A stretch of DNA of 64,000 bases. Origin: Gordonia mangrovi. Its GTDB lineage: Bacteria; Actinomycetota; Actinomycetes; Mycobacteriales; Mycobacteriaceae. Of the stretch, positions 1-8,532 are shown in pieces. The DNA lies in NCBI RefSeq assembly GCF_024734075.1, contig NZ_CP102850.1, positions 4,464,001 through 4,528,000 of the forward strand. Reading direction: 5' to 3'. Made by a program: the position numbers and the translations under genes. The notes under the pieces were generated by a model. The model did no database searches. It saw only the letters and a program-made list of their open reading frames with translations, and was not told the DNA's origin. Numbering within the stretch: the first letter of the stretch is position 1; the number at the start of each line of letters is the position of its first letter.

Positions 1-176
1 AGATCCTCCTCCGGATACAGCGGCCGCAGAACTTCGTCGGCGGCCACCTCCTCGTAGAACTTGGCGGTCAGCTTGCGAAATGTCTCTGCGCCGCCGACCT
101 CCTCATAGAAGGTTCGCTGCGTCGCGGGTGTGCTCGGTTGAATACCGCCGGGGACCTGACTGCTCACGGACCCCAT
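1..176 (-). CDS. glbO: Truncated haemoglobin GlbO (group II), N-terminal part only
   Basis: The gene reads leftwards from an ATG at 176 and leaves the window after 58 codons. The visible part contains FYEEVGGAETF and, later, VAADEVLRPLYPEEDL, which match the N-terminus of the mycobacterial trHbO family (FYDAVGGAKTF and VAEDEVLRRVYPEDDL in M. tuberculosis as I recall it). GlbO is a haem protein that binds oxygen tightly and is linked to respiration and redox defence. An in-frame GTG at 167 is an alternative start. It is divergent from the HNH gene, as in mycobacteria. The haem-binding residues lie outside the window and cannot be checked. Confidence 0.88.
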   Translation of the reverse strand, partial: MGSVSSQVPGGIQPSTPATQRTFYEEVGGAETFRKLTAKFYEEVAADEVLRPLYPEED

Positions 177-336
177 TGTCCTGACCACCCGGGCACTCAT
201 CAACATCGCGAGTCGGCGCGGGCTCGCGTCATCGGTTGTTCACGTTGCCGACCTGCATGGACACGCAGAATTGTCGTGCAAACGGGTCTGTTCCGTGGTC
301 AACTTGACCTCGTCGGTGTTGAGGTGGGAGACGCGT

Positions 337-1002
337 ATGAAGTCCAGGAACGCAACGAAGGTGACCTCGGTCGAAGGCGCCCAGTCGCGTGTCCGCGCAC
401 TCACCACCGTGCCGGGGGGTCGTGATGCCGATGCGGTGGCCCATATCGGCCCACCGATAGCCTCGTCTCCCGCCGGTACATCGTTATGGGGACGTCGCCG
501 CGTCCTGTTGCTCAACGCAACCTACGAGCCGCTCACCGCGGTCTCCCTGCGCAGGGCGATTGTCCTGGTCTTGCGGGAACGGGCCGATGTGGTGCACGCC
601 GACGACACCGGCCTGCTGGTCCACTCGGCCGACCTCTCGGTGCCGGTGCCCTCGGTCATCCGGCTGCGCTCCTATGTGAAGGTCCCGTATCGGGCGGTCA
701 TCCCCATGACCCGCGCCGCGCTGATGCATCGCGACCGGTTCCGCTGCGGCTACTGTTCGGCCAAGGCGACCACCATCGACCACGTGGTGCCGCGCAGCCG
801 CGGCGGGGCGCACTCCTGGGACAATTGCGTGGCCTGCTGTGCGGGTTGCAACCACCGCAAGGCCGACCGCCTGCTCAGCGAGTTGGGGTGGAAGTTGCGC
901 ACCACCCCGTCGGCCCCGAAGGGACGTCACTGGCGGCTGCTCGCCACGATCAAGGACATCGATCCGGTGTGGACGCAGTACATCGATGCCGGTGCCGCCT
1001 GA
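337..1002 (+). CDS. HNH endonuclease family protein
   Basis: The product is about 221 residues. It carries a classic HNH fold at about residues 130-175: CGYC, then DHVVPRSRGG, then CVACCAGCNHRKA, giving four zinc cysteines, the DH pair, the central Asn and the final His. The segment RRRVLLLNATYEPL is the usual N-terminus of this actinobacterial family (M. tuberculosis Rv2469c). I chose ATG 337 because GGTGGGAG stands just upstream; an upstream in-frame start at 271 has no comparable site. It probably acts as a metal-dependent nuclease, but the substrate is unknown. It stands between glbO and ctaJ as in mycobacteria. Confidence 0.85.
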   Translation: MKSRNATKVTSVEGAQSRVRALTTVPGGRDADAVAHIGPPIASSPAGTSLWGRRRVLLLNATYEPLTAVSLRRAIVLVLRERADVVHADDTGLLVHSADLSVPVPSVIRLRSYVKVPYRAVIPMTRAALMHRDRFRCGYCSAKATTIDHVVPRSRGGAHSWDNCVACCAGCNHRKADRLLSELGWKLRTTPSAPKGRHWRLLATIKDIDPVWTQYIDAGAA

Positions 1003-1144
1003 TCGCCTCCGCGCATCTACGACGCGCTGTAGGGGTCGGTGCCCGCGTCGTCACCCGGTGGGCTAGATTGATCACACGACCTGCACCGCAGTCGGCTGCA
1101 GGTGCCGGCAACAGCCCTCAGCATCAACTGATCGAAAGGGTGGC

Positions 1145-1393
1145 ATGAACAACCTGATCGTCGCCATCGGAGTGCCCGTCACGATCATCTGTGTTCTGTT
1201 CGTCATCGGCTGCGTCGTCGCGATGGCCGTCCCGAACGACGTGAAGTACCCGAAGGTGCAGAACTACACCCTCGACCAGCAGTGGGAGCATGATCCGCTG
1301 TTGTTCAGTGCCACTGACATCGAGCCGATGGCGCTGGCACATCATGCAGAAGCGACCGACGCGGACGGAGGTTCGGCCAGTGGCAAGTGGTGA
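1145..1393 (+). CDS. ctaJ: aa3-type cytochrome c oxidase subunit CtaJ
   Basis: This is an 82-residue protein with one N-terminal membrane helix (about residues 4-28, IVAIGVPVTIICVLFVIGCVV) followed by a polar tail with the motif YTLDQQWEHDPLLFSATD. By position (between the HNH gene and the Rv2468c-like gene next to glbO) and by architecture it matches MSMEG_4693, the small CtaJ subunit seen in the mycobacterial bcc-aa3 supercomplex. It would sit at the edge of the oxidase in the plasma membrane; its exact role is not known. The start has an AAAGGGTGGC site. A TAGATT -10 candidate lies about 75 bases upstream. The 3' end overlaps the next gene by 14 bases. Assignment rests on recalled synteny. 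Confidence 0.7.
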   Translation: MNNLIVAIGVPVTIICVLFVIGCVVAMAVPNDVKYPKVQNYTLDQQWEHDPLLFSATDIEPMALAHHAEATDADGGSASGKW

Positions 1394-1877
1394 GGTGGTA
1401 TCCGGACAGCACGGTGACGTCGCTGTCGCCTCGGAGGCGACGAGTGCACTGCCGATCGGCACGGTGGTCACCAACGGCGGACGGGTGTCGGCGACCCGCT
1501 TCCCGGGGCAGGCGCCCACGACGCCGCCGTTCACCCGGGAGGAACTCATCGGCCTCGACGACGCCCTGAAGGCGGCGAGCGAGAAGGCCCATGTGCGGTT
1601 CTCGGTGTTCATCGGCGAACTCGGCGCCGACGCCGTCGCCGACGCCCGCGCCGTGTTGCTGAGCGCCCCCGAGCCGGCCCACGGCGCATTGATCGCGGTG
1701 TCGCCGAACAGCCATGACGTCGTGGTGGTGTCCGGTGTGGACGTTGCCGACCGCGTCAACGACCGCGTCGCCCAGCTGGGCGTCACCGCGGCGGTCACCA
1801 GCTTCCGCCAGGGCGACCTGATCGACGGTCTGATCGCAGCGCTGCGCGTGATGTCCACCGCAGCCGCAGCTTCCTGA
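1380..1877 (+). CDS. DUF5130-like conserved protein (Rv2468c type)
   Basis: The product is about 165 residues, with the pattern FTREELIGLDDALKAASEKAHVRFSV and, later, HDVVVVSGVDVADRVNDR. It lacks signal peptide and membrane segments. The fold is probably a small alpha/beta domain of the TPM/DUF5130 kind, so a role at the membrane or with the oxidase neighbour is possible, but no activity is established. The GTG at 1380 is preferred because GGAGG lies eight bases ahead and the gene then overlaps ctaJ by 14 bases, as in a translationally coupled pair. Upstream in-frame starts would place more of it inside ctaJ. Confidence 0.7.
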   Translation: MASGEVVSGQHGDVAVASEATSALPIGTVVTNGGRVSATRFPGQAPTTPPFTREELIGLDDALKAASEKAHVRFSVFIGELGADAVADARAVLLSAPEPAHGALIAVSPNSHDVVVVSGVDVADRVNDRVAQLGVTAAVTSFRQGDLIDGLIAALRVMSTAAAAS

Positions 1878-1891
1878 CCCGCACGCACGAT

Positions 1892-1925
1892 TTCGGCCCG
1901 CTCACCTTCTGGTGAGCGGGCCGAA
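1892..1925. terminator. Bidirectional terminator between Rv2468c-like gene and dctA
   Basis: A perfect 15-bp inverted repeat (TTCGGCCCGCTCACC / GGTGAGCGGGCCGAA) with a TTCT loop lies between two convergent genes. It has no long T-run, as is usual for high-GC actinobacterial terminators. Confidence 0.85.
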
Positions 1926-1945
1926 GTGATTTCTGGCCGGAACCG

Positions 1946-3361
1946 CTAGTGCGTGAGGGCGGCGGGTGCGCGTGGTGCGGTGTCGTCCGGGAGTTGGTCG
2001 ACGGGGTCGTCATCGACCATGTCGGCCTCATTGAATGGTGCGCGCCCGCTCAACACATCGCCGACCCGATCGCGATTGATCGTCGACGTCCAGGAGCCGA
2101 CGAGCAGGGTGGCCACCGCGTTGCCGGAGAAGTTGGTGACCGCGCGGGCCTCGGACATGAACCGGTCGATGCCGACGATGAGGCCGACGCCGTCGAGCAT
2201 CTCCGGGCGATGCGCCTGCAGGCCACCGGCGAGGGTGGCCAATCCGGCGCCACTGACCCCCGCAGCACCCTTGGAGGCGATGATCATGAATGCCAGCAGG
2301 CCGATCTGTTCGCCGAGGGACAGCGGTGCGCCCATCGCGTCGGCGATGAAGATCGACGCCATCGTCAGGTAGATCGCCGTGCCGTCGAGGTTGAACGAGT
2401 AGCCGGTGGGCACCACGACCCCGACGGTGGTCTTCTCGACGCCGAGGTGCTCCATTTTCGCGATCAGACGTGGCAGCGCCGACTCCGACGACGAGGTGGC
2501 AAAGATCAGCAGATATTCGCGGGCCAGGTACCGCACGAGGCGGAAGATGGACACCCCGGCAACGGTACGCAGCAGGACGCCGAGTACCCCGAAGACGAAC
2601 ACCACGCACGTGAGGTAGAACGCGAGCATCAGGATCAGCAGTTGTTGGACAGCAGCCCAGCCCGTCTGGCCGACGACGTTGGCGATCGCGCCGAAGGCGC
2701 CGATCGGTGCGATCCACAGGATCATCGACAGCACCTTGAAGACCAGCTTCTGGAAGTAGGAGATCGCCGTCAGGATCGGTTCACCGGTGCGGCCCATGGC
2801 CTGGATCGCGAAGCCCACCAGTAGTGCCACGAACAGCGCCTGCAACACGTTGCCCGCGGTGAGTGACGAGAGCATCGAGGTCGGGATGATGCTTTCGATG
2901 AAGGCCATCGTGCCGCCCGACTCGTGTGCCTTGGCCGCTTGTTCGGCGCCGACGCCGGCGGTTGCGGTGATGTCGAGACCTCCGCCCGGTTGGATCATGT
3001 TGCCGACCGCCAGCCCGATGGCCAACGCGATTGTCGACATCGCGAGGAAGTAGACGAATGCCAGCCCGCCGACCTTGCCGACGGTGGCTGCCTTGCGCAC
3101 CGAACCGATGCCGAGAACGATCGTGCAGAAGATGACCGGCGCGATCATCATCTTGATGAGGCTGACGAACATCGTCCCCAGCACGCCGAGCTCCTGACCG
3201 ACCTCGGGCCAGACCATCCCGACGACCACACCTGCCACGACCGCGGCGATGACCGCGATGTAGAGCCAATGCGTACGATCTCGCTTCCTGGAGAGCACTG
3301 GTAGGTCGGCTGTGCTCGGCTGGTCGTCGGGCAGCGGACCCGACCGCGGGCGGAGGTTCAT
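1946..3361 (-). CDS. dctA: C4-dicarboxylate transporter DctA (DAACS family)
   Basis: The 471-residue length and about eight membrane helices plus re-entrant loops fit the sodium/proton:dicarboxylate symporter family. The family signature is clear: SSSESALPRL near residue 295 and PTGYSFNLDGTAIY near residue 320. It should import succinate, fumarate and malate across the plasma membrane. It starts at ATG 3361 and is divergent from a DcuS/DcuR-like two-component system that probably controls it; a CRP-like palindrome lies between them. In M. tuberculosis dctA (Rv2443) sits between rne and rplU instead, so the gene has a different place here. Confidence 0.92.
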   Translation of the reverse strand: MNLRPRSGPLPDDQPSTADLPVLSRKRDRTHWLYIAVIAAVVAGVVVGMVWPEVGQELGVLGTMFVSLIKMMIAPVIFCTIVLGIGSVRKAATVGKVGGLAFVYFLAMSTIALAIGLAVGNMIQPGGGLDITATAGVGAEQAAKAHESGGTMAFIESIIPTSMLSSLTAGNVLQALFVALLVGFAIQAMGRTGEPILTAISYFQKLVFKVLSMILWIAPIGAFGAIANVVGQTGWAAVQQLLILMLAFYLTCVVFVFGVLGVLLRTVAGVSIFRLVRYLAREYLLIFATSSSESALPRLIAKMEHLGVEKTTVGVVVPTGYSFNLDGTAIYLTMASIFIADAMGAPLSLGEQIGLLAFMIIASKGAAGVSGAGLATLAGGLQAHRPEMLDGVGLIVGIDRFMSEARAVTNFSGNAVATLLVGSWTSTINRDRVGDVLSGRAPFNEADMVDDDPVDQLPDDTAPRAPAALTH

Positions 3362-3429
3362 CGGCGATTCCTTTCGTCGTGCGCTGCAGGGAGCGTCTGG
3401 TGTGTGGTGTAGGAATTGTTTCCAGGGCC

Positions 3430-3445
3430 GGTGACCTGGGTCACG
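3430..3445. promoter_or_regulatory. CRP/GlxR-like site between dctA and the sensor kinase
   Basis: GGTGA-CCTGGG-TCACG matches the TGTGA-N6-TCACA consensus of CRP/GlxR regulators in 8 of 10 positions and is also a 6-2-6 perfect palindrome (GTGACC-TG-GGTCAC). It lies 69 bases from the dctA start and 50 from the kinase start, so it could serve either promoter. Not tested. Confidence 0.5.
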
Positions 3446-3494
3446 ATTGATTTCATTACGTTCAGCGATGCCGAGTTCGGCGGGAGGGCAGCTC

Positions 3495-5084
3495 GTGAGA
3501 CGCCTGATTCCCCGTACGCTCGCCGGTCAGGCGGTCGCGTGGCTGTTGGCGCTGGTCGCGGTGATCGTGGCGGCCGGCAGCGTGCTGGCCGCCATCGACG
3601 CGCGGATCGACGGAGACCGCGCCGCGCGACAAGAGGTGACGGCGGTGGCGGTGAGTCTCGCCGATGCACCGTCGACCGCCGCCGCGTTGACATCCGACGA
3701 CCCGGCGGCGGCCCTGCAACCGGTCACCGAACAGGTCCGCGGTGCCACCGGCGTCGCATTCATCACGATCATGGCGCCCGACGGCACCCGCTACACCCAC
3801 ACCGACCCGGAGATGATCGGTGGCACGTACCTCGGGACGCGCAGCGAGGCACTTCGTGGCGAGGTGTTCACGGAGACCTACCCGGGCACATTGGGGCCGT
3901 CGATCCGGACGATCGTGCCGGTCTACGACGATGCCGGGAACATCGTCGGGTTGGTTGCGTCCGGGATCACCCAGCAGTCGCTGTCGGTCGGGTGGCGGGC
4001 GCAGCTACCGTTGATCATCTCGATTGCCTCGATCGCCCTGGCGACCGCGGGTGTGGGGCTGTGGTTGATCCGACGACGGCTCCTGCGTCAGACCGGTGGG
4101 CTGGCGCCCGAGGAGCTACGGGTTATGTACGAGCATCACGATGCCGTGCTGCATGCGATGCGAGAGGGACTGGTGGTGACCGAGGGCGGACGGTTGGCAT
4201 TGGTCAACGACGAGGCGCGCCGCCTACTCGACCTGGACGCCGACCGTGACGGCGACGTGACCGATCTGGACGACCGACCCGAGTTCCTGGACGGTGACGA
4301 CTCCCCGATGGTCGACGTCTCGTATGTGCAGGGTGGTCGGACCCTGGTGGTCAGCCGGTCCCCGGTCCCGGGCGGGCGGGGCTCGGCGGTGGTGACAGTG
4401 CGCGACCGGACGGAACTGTCCGCGGCGGTGGGTGAATTGGACTCGATGACACGTTTCGCCGAAGCGCTGCGCTCACAGGCACACGAGTCCGCCAATCGGC
4501 TGCACACGATCGTCGCGATGATCGAGATGGGCCGCAGCGAGGACGCGGCGCGACTGGCGACGTCAGAGCTACAGCTGTCCCAACGACTCGTAGACGAGAT
4601 GTCCGACGCCGTCGGGGAACCGGCGCTGGCCGCCCTGCTGTTGGGCAAGGTGGCGCAGGCATCCGAGCGCGGGATCGCGTTCGCGTTGACCGAGGATTCC
4701 CAACTGCACGACGACGCGACACAGCTGCTGGCGGTCGGCGAGATGATCACCGTGGTCGGCAATCTCATCGACAACGCACTCGACGCGGTGGACCCGGACG
4801 ATCCGTGGGTGGAGGTGACGGTGATCGGTGATGCATCGTCTCTGCGGGTCGTGGTGGCCGACAGCGGGCCGGGGATGGACCCGCAACTCTTTCGGGCCGC
4901 GCAGGCCCGGGGCTACTCGACGAAGACCGGTGGGGATGCGGCCGGACGGGGTCTGGGGCTGGCACTGGTGGCGCAGGTCGTGGCGCGGCACGGTGGATCG
5001 CTGACGGCCGAGAACTCCTATGGCTCGGTGGTCGCGGTGACGATCGGAGAGCCTGGCGAGCGAACAGGCAGGAGCCCGGGATGA
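3495..5084 (+). CDS. Sensor histidine kinase, DcuS/CitA (DpiB) type
   Basis: The product is about 529 residues: membrane helix 1 (about residues 11-32), an extracellular PDC/Cache domain with GVAFITIMAPDG and YTHTDPEMIGG, membrane helix 2 (about 170-190), a PAS-like region, then a kinase core. The phospho-acceptor is His330 in the AHESANRLHTI box, typical of the citrate/C4-dicarboxylate sensor family. The N box is NLIDNALDA and the G boxes are DSGPGMD and GRGLGLAL. It should sense extracellular dicarboxylates and phosphorylate the next gene's product, whose ATG overlaps its stop. I chose GTG 3495 because CGGGAGGG precedes it; ATG 3468 and TTG 3447 are upstream alternatives. Confidence 0.88.
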   Translation: MRRLIPRTLAGQAVAWLLALVAVIVAAGSVLAAIDARIDGDRAARQEVTAVAVSLADAPSTAAALTSDDPAAALQPVTEQVRGATGVAFITIMAPDGTRYTHTDPEMIGGTYLGTRSEALRGEVFTETYPGTLGPSIRTIVPVYDDAGNIVGLVASGITQQSLSVGWRAQLPLIISIASIALATAGVGLWLIRRRLLRQTGGLAPEELRVMYEHHDAVLHAMREGLVVTEGGRLALVNDEARRLLDLDADRDGDVTDLDDRPEFLDGDDSPMVDVSYVQGGRTLVVSRSPVPGGRGSAVVTVRDRTELSAAVGELDSMTRFAEALRSQAHESANRLHTIVAMIEMGRSEDAARLATSELQLSQRLVDEMSDAVGEPALAALLLGKVAQASERGIAFALTEDSQLHDDATQLLAVGEMITVVGNLIDNALDAVDPDDPWVEVTVIGDASSLRVVVADSGPGMDPQLFRAAQARGYSTKTGGDAAGRGLGLALVAQVVARHGGSLTAENSYGSVVAVTIGEPGERTGRSPG

Positions 5085-5779
5085 TTCGTGTGCTGATCGT
5101 CGAGGACGAACCACTGATCGCCGCGGCTCACCGTGAATATCTCACCCGCATGGGCGGATTCGAGATCGTGGCGACCACGCCGACCGCACAGGAGGCGTTG
5201 CGGGCGGCGCGGTCGGCGACCGCCGACGGTGCACCGGTGCAGTTGGTGCTGCTGGACCTCGGGTTGCCGGACGCGCAGGGGGTCGACCTGGCCTCGGCGC
5301 TGTCGGGGATCCGGCCCGATCCCGACATCATTGCGATCACCGCTCAGCGTGACCTCGCGACGGTCCGTAGTGCGATGGCACGCGGTGTGCTGTTGTATCT
5401 GCTCAAACCGTTCGCGTTTGCGGCGTTTCGTGCGAAGGTGCAGCAGTATCTCGACTATCGCGAGGCGTTGGGGGGCGGTGGGGACGCGGTCAGTCAGCGG
5501 GACGTCGATCGTGCGGTGGCCGCACTGCGTACCGCCGATGTGCGCGCCACCGCGTCAAAGGGCGCCGCCCCGCAGACCTTCGATGCGGTCGGTCGGGCGG
5601 TGCGGGATAGTGAAGCGGGCTTGACCGCGTCCGAAGCGGCTGCCGCACTGGGCAGTTCGCGGGTCACGGCCTGGCGATATCTGGAGCGGCTGGCCGACGA
5701 CGGTGTGGTGGAACGGATCACCGAGTACGGCAATACCGGCCGGCCCCAGGTGCGCTACCGCTGGCGGTCGCGCACCTGA
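5081..5779 (+). CDS. Response regulator, DcuR/CitB (DpiA) type
   Basis: The 232-residue product has an N-terminal receiver domain with acidic pocket VEDE, phospho-acceptor Asp59 (LLDLGLPD) and Lys109 (LLKPF). A C-terminal winged-helix-like domain contains GLTASEAAAALGSSRVTAWRYLERL, the form found in regulators paired with CitA/DcuS kinases. It overlaps the kinase by four bases and is surely co-translated with it. The likely target is the dctA promoter next door, by analogy with DctR/DcuR systems; that is inference. It ends 27 bases from the convergent pepN. Confidence 0.88.
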   Translation: MIRVLIVEDEPLIAAAHREYLTRMGGFEIVATTPTAQEALRAARSATADGAPVQLVLLDLGLPDAQGVDLASALSGIRPDPDIIAITAQRDLATVRSAMARGVLLYLLKPFAFAAFRAKVQQYLDYREALGGGGDAVSQRDVDRAVAALRTADVRATASKGAAPQTFDAVGRAVRDSEAGLTASEAAAALGSSRVTAWRYLERLADDGVVERITEYGNTGRPQVRYRWRSRT

Positions 5780-5806
5780 ACCGGGTCGGCGTGGGTCGGT
5801 TCGCCG

Positions 5807-8425
5807 TCAGGACGCCGATTCGGCGTCGTAACGGCGGGCCCGCAGCGAGCGGGCCACGGTGTCGCGGCCCTCCGAGATCAACCGCTTCAGGGCGGGGGGA
5901 TGATCGGCCCCGAGGAATTGGTCGGCGGCCGACAGCGCGCTCTCGTCGATGGCCCAGTGCGGGTAGAGCCCGATGACGGCGGTCTGCGCGACCTCACTCG
6001 AGCGCCGGGCCCAGATCTCCGGCACGGCGGCGAAGTACTTGGCCACGTAGTCGGTCAGCAGATCGCCCTGTCCCGGCCGCGCGAAGCCCTCGATCATGGT
6101 GCGGGTGTAGATGTTCGACAGCGAGTCATCCTCGGTGGCCTGCCGCCACGCCTCGGCCTTGGCCTCGGCGAGCGGTCGTGATGAGCGGGCCGCGGCGGCC
6201 TGCCGCTGGCCGGTGGCCGTGTTGTCCCGGGCTGCCTCCGCGTCGATCACCGGGGAGGCGCTCGCATCGGCGTCGATCGCACCGACGGTCGCCAGCGCAC
6301 GCACCAGTTTCCACCGCATGTCGGTGTCCACCACCAGCCCGGTCAGGCCGTGGTCGGCCGGCTCGGCGCCGTCGAGAAGTGCTTGCACCACCGGGACCTG
6401 GTCATCGTTGAGCCGGCCGGCCAGCAGGGTGTTGACGAAGGCGAGTTGGTGATCGGAGCCGTCGTCGGCGCCACGGGCCAGTTCGAGGAGGCGGGCGCTG
6501 AAGGTGGGCCTGCCCACCGACGTGACCCACTCCGGATCGGCATAGGCCTCCAGCGCACTGGTGGCCTGCATGAGGACCCGCTGCACCACACCGATCTCGG
6601 ATTCGGCGGCGATGCCGCGGGAGACGAGTTCGATGAAGTCGCGGGCGGCCATCTCGGCCTGGCGCGTCATCTCCCAGGCGGCCGACCACACCAGCGTCCG
6701 CGGCATCGGATCGGCGATGTCACCGATGCGGGCGGTCGCGGTCGCCAGCGACTCGGGATCGAGGCGCACCGATGCGTAGGTGAGGTCGTCGTCGTTGAGT
6801 AGCACCAGCGCACCGCGGCCGACCCCGACGAGTTCGGCGACGTCGGTACGCTCGCCCTCCACGTCGAGTTCCGCGCCGGCCGTGCGGACCAGCGAACCGG
6901 ATCCGTCGTCCTCGTACACACCCACGCGCAGGCGGTGTACCCGGGTCTCACCGGCGCCGGGGGCAGCGCCGCCCTGGAGGATGGTGAACCGGGTGAACTT
7001 CCCGTCGCCGTCGACCTCGAAGTCCGGTCGCATCACATTGATGCCGGTCGTCTTGAGCCACTGGGTGCCCCAATCGGACAGGTCGCGCCCCGACGACTTC
7101 TCCAGTGCCGACAGCAGATCGGAGAAGGTGGCATTGCCGAACTGGTGCGCGGCGAAGTAGTCCCGCAGACCGGCGAGGAAGTCCTCCAGACCCACATAGG
7201 CGACCAGCTGCTTGAGGACCGATGCCCCCTTGGCATAGGTGATCCCGTCGAAGTTCACCTCGACGGCCGCGATGTCGGGGATGTCGGCGGCCACGGGATG
7301 GGTCGAGGACAACTGGTCCTGCCGGTAGGCCCACGACTTCTCGACGTTGGCGAAGGTGGTCCATGCGTTGGCGTACTCGGTGGCCTCCGACTGGCACAGC
7401 ACCGACGCGAAGGTGGCGAAGGATTCATTGAGCCACAGGTCGTCCCACCAACCCATGGTGACCAGGTCGCCGAACCACATGTGCGCCATCTCGTGCAGCA
7501 CGGTTTCGGCGCGACGTTCGTAGAGGTACTTGGTGACACGCGACCGGAAGACGTAGTCCTCGAGGAAGGTGACCGCGCCGGCATTCTCCATGGCGCCGGC
7601 ATTGAACTCCGGCACGAACAGCTGATCGTACTTGCCGAATGCGTAGGGAATGCCGAAGTTCTTGTGGTAGAAACCGAATCCCTGTTTGGTCTCGGTGAAC
7701 AGGCGGTCGGCGTCCATGTGCTCGGCGAGCGAGGAGCGGCAGTAGATGCCCAGCGGGATGGTGCCGTGATCGTCGCTGTAGGTGTCGGTCCACTCCGCGT
7801 AGGGGCCGGCGATCAGCGCGACGAGATAGGTACTCATCAGCGGTGTCTCGCGGAACCGATGGACGCGCTCTCCGTTCGGTCCGATCTCGGCCTGCAGCGT
7901 GTTCACCACGGCCGCGTTCGAGATCACCTTCCAGTCCTCGGGTGCGGTGACGGTGATGGTGTAGGTGGCCTTGAGATCGGGCTGGTCGAAGCAGGCGAAC
8001 ATGCGCTTCGCGTCGGCGGTCTCGAACTGCGAGTACAGGTAGACCGAGTCGTCGGTGGGATCGACGAAGCGGTGCAGACCCTCACCGGTGTTCGAATACG
8101 CACAATCGGCCACCACGGTCAGGGTGTTCTCGGCAGCGAGCGACGCCAACCGGATTCCGACGGATTCGTCGAAGTCGGAGACGTCGAGGTCGGTGCCGTT
8201 GAGCGTCGCCGAGATGAGGGTCGGGGCGACCAGGTCGATGAAGCTGTCGGCACCCGGGGTTGCGGTGAAAGTCACGGTCGTCACCGACCGGAACGTCCCG
8301 GCACCGGGTTTGCCGGCGCCGTCGGTCAGGTCGAGTTCGATCGCGTAGTTGCCGACGTCGACCGTCGCCGCGCGCTCGCGTGCTTGGTCTCTGGTCAGGT
8401 TCGGAGCAGTCACAGTCGGGTCCAT
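5807..8425 (-). CDS. pepN: Aminopeptidase N (M1 family)
   Basis: The product is about 872 residues, normal for actinobacterial PepN. The exopeptidase motif GAMEN is near residue 276 and the zinc site HEMAH-x18-E is near residue 310 (HEMAHMWFGD then NESFA). A C-terminal ERAP1-like helical domain (LVWSAAWEMTR onward) follows. It removes N-terminal residues from peptides in the cytoplasm. The conserved family start is about here (APNLTRDQARERA). ATG 8425 was taken; a GTG four codons later is equally possible because GAGAGGTGG abuts the ATG. It is divergent from the Rv2466c homologue, as in mycobacteria. Confidence 0.94.
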   Translation of the reverse strand: MDPTVTAPNLTRDQARERAATVDVGNYAIELDLTDGAGKPGAGTFRSVTTVTFTATPGADSFIDLVAPTLISATLNGTDLDVSDFDESVGIRLASLAAENTLTVVADCAYSNTGEGLHRFVDPTDDSVYLYSQFETADAKRMFACFDQPDLKATYTITVTAPEDWKVISNAAVVNTLQAEIGPNGERVHRFRETPLMSTYLVALIAGPYAEWTDTYSDDHGTIPLGIYCRSSLAEHMDADRLFTETKQGFGFYHKNFGIPYAFGKYDQLFVPEFNAGAMENAGAVTFLEDYVFRSRVTKYLYERRAETVLHEMAHMWFGDLVTMGWWDDLWLNESFATFASVLCQSEATEYANAWTTFANVEKSWAYRQDQLSSTHPVAADIPDIAAVEVNFDGITYAKGASVLKQLVAYVGLEDFLAGLRDYFAAHQFGNATFSDLLSALEKSSGRDLSDWGTQWLKTTGINVMRPDFEVDGDGKFTRFTILQGGAAPGAGETRVHRLRVGVYEDDGSGSLVRTAGAELDVEGERTDVAELVGVGRGALVLLNDDDLTYASVRLDPESLATATARIGDIADPMPRTLVWSAAWEMTRQAEMAARDFIELVSRGIAAESEIGVVQRVLMQATSALEAYADPEWVTSVGRPTFSARLLELARGADDGSDHQLAFVNTLLAGRLNDDQVPVVQALLDGAEPADHGLTGLVVDTDMRWKLVRALATVGAIDADASASPVIDAEAARDNTATGQRQAAAARSSRPLAEAKAEAWRQATEDDSLSNIYTRTMIEGFARPGQGDLLTDYVAKYFAAVPEIWARRSSEVAQTAVIGLYPHWAIDESALSAADQFLGADHPPALKRLISEGRDTVARSLRARRYDAESAS

Positions 8426-8462
8426 CCACCTCTCGAATCGCGGTCCGCTGGCCAGCTTAACG

Positions 8463-8487
8463 GGAATGATCCGCGCGTCAGGTGGTT
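8463..8487 (+). promoter_or_regulatory. SigH/SigE-type promoter before the Rv2466c homologue
   Basis: GGAAT, exactly 17 bases, then GTT fits the actinobacterial SigH promoter pattern GGAAY-N17/18-GTT. It lies 46 bases before the ATG at 8533 and points the right way. M. tuberculosis Rv2466c is a known SigH-regulon gene, which supports the reading. Confidence 0.55.
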
Positions 8488-8532
8488 GGAGTCGGGGAGA
8501 GGCTTTGTCCACGACACCGAAAGGCGCAGTCG

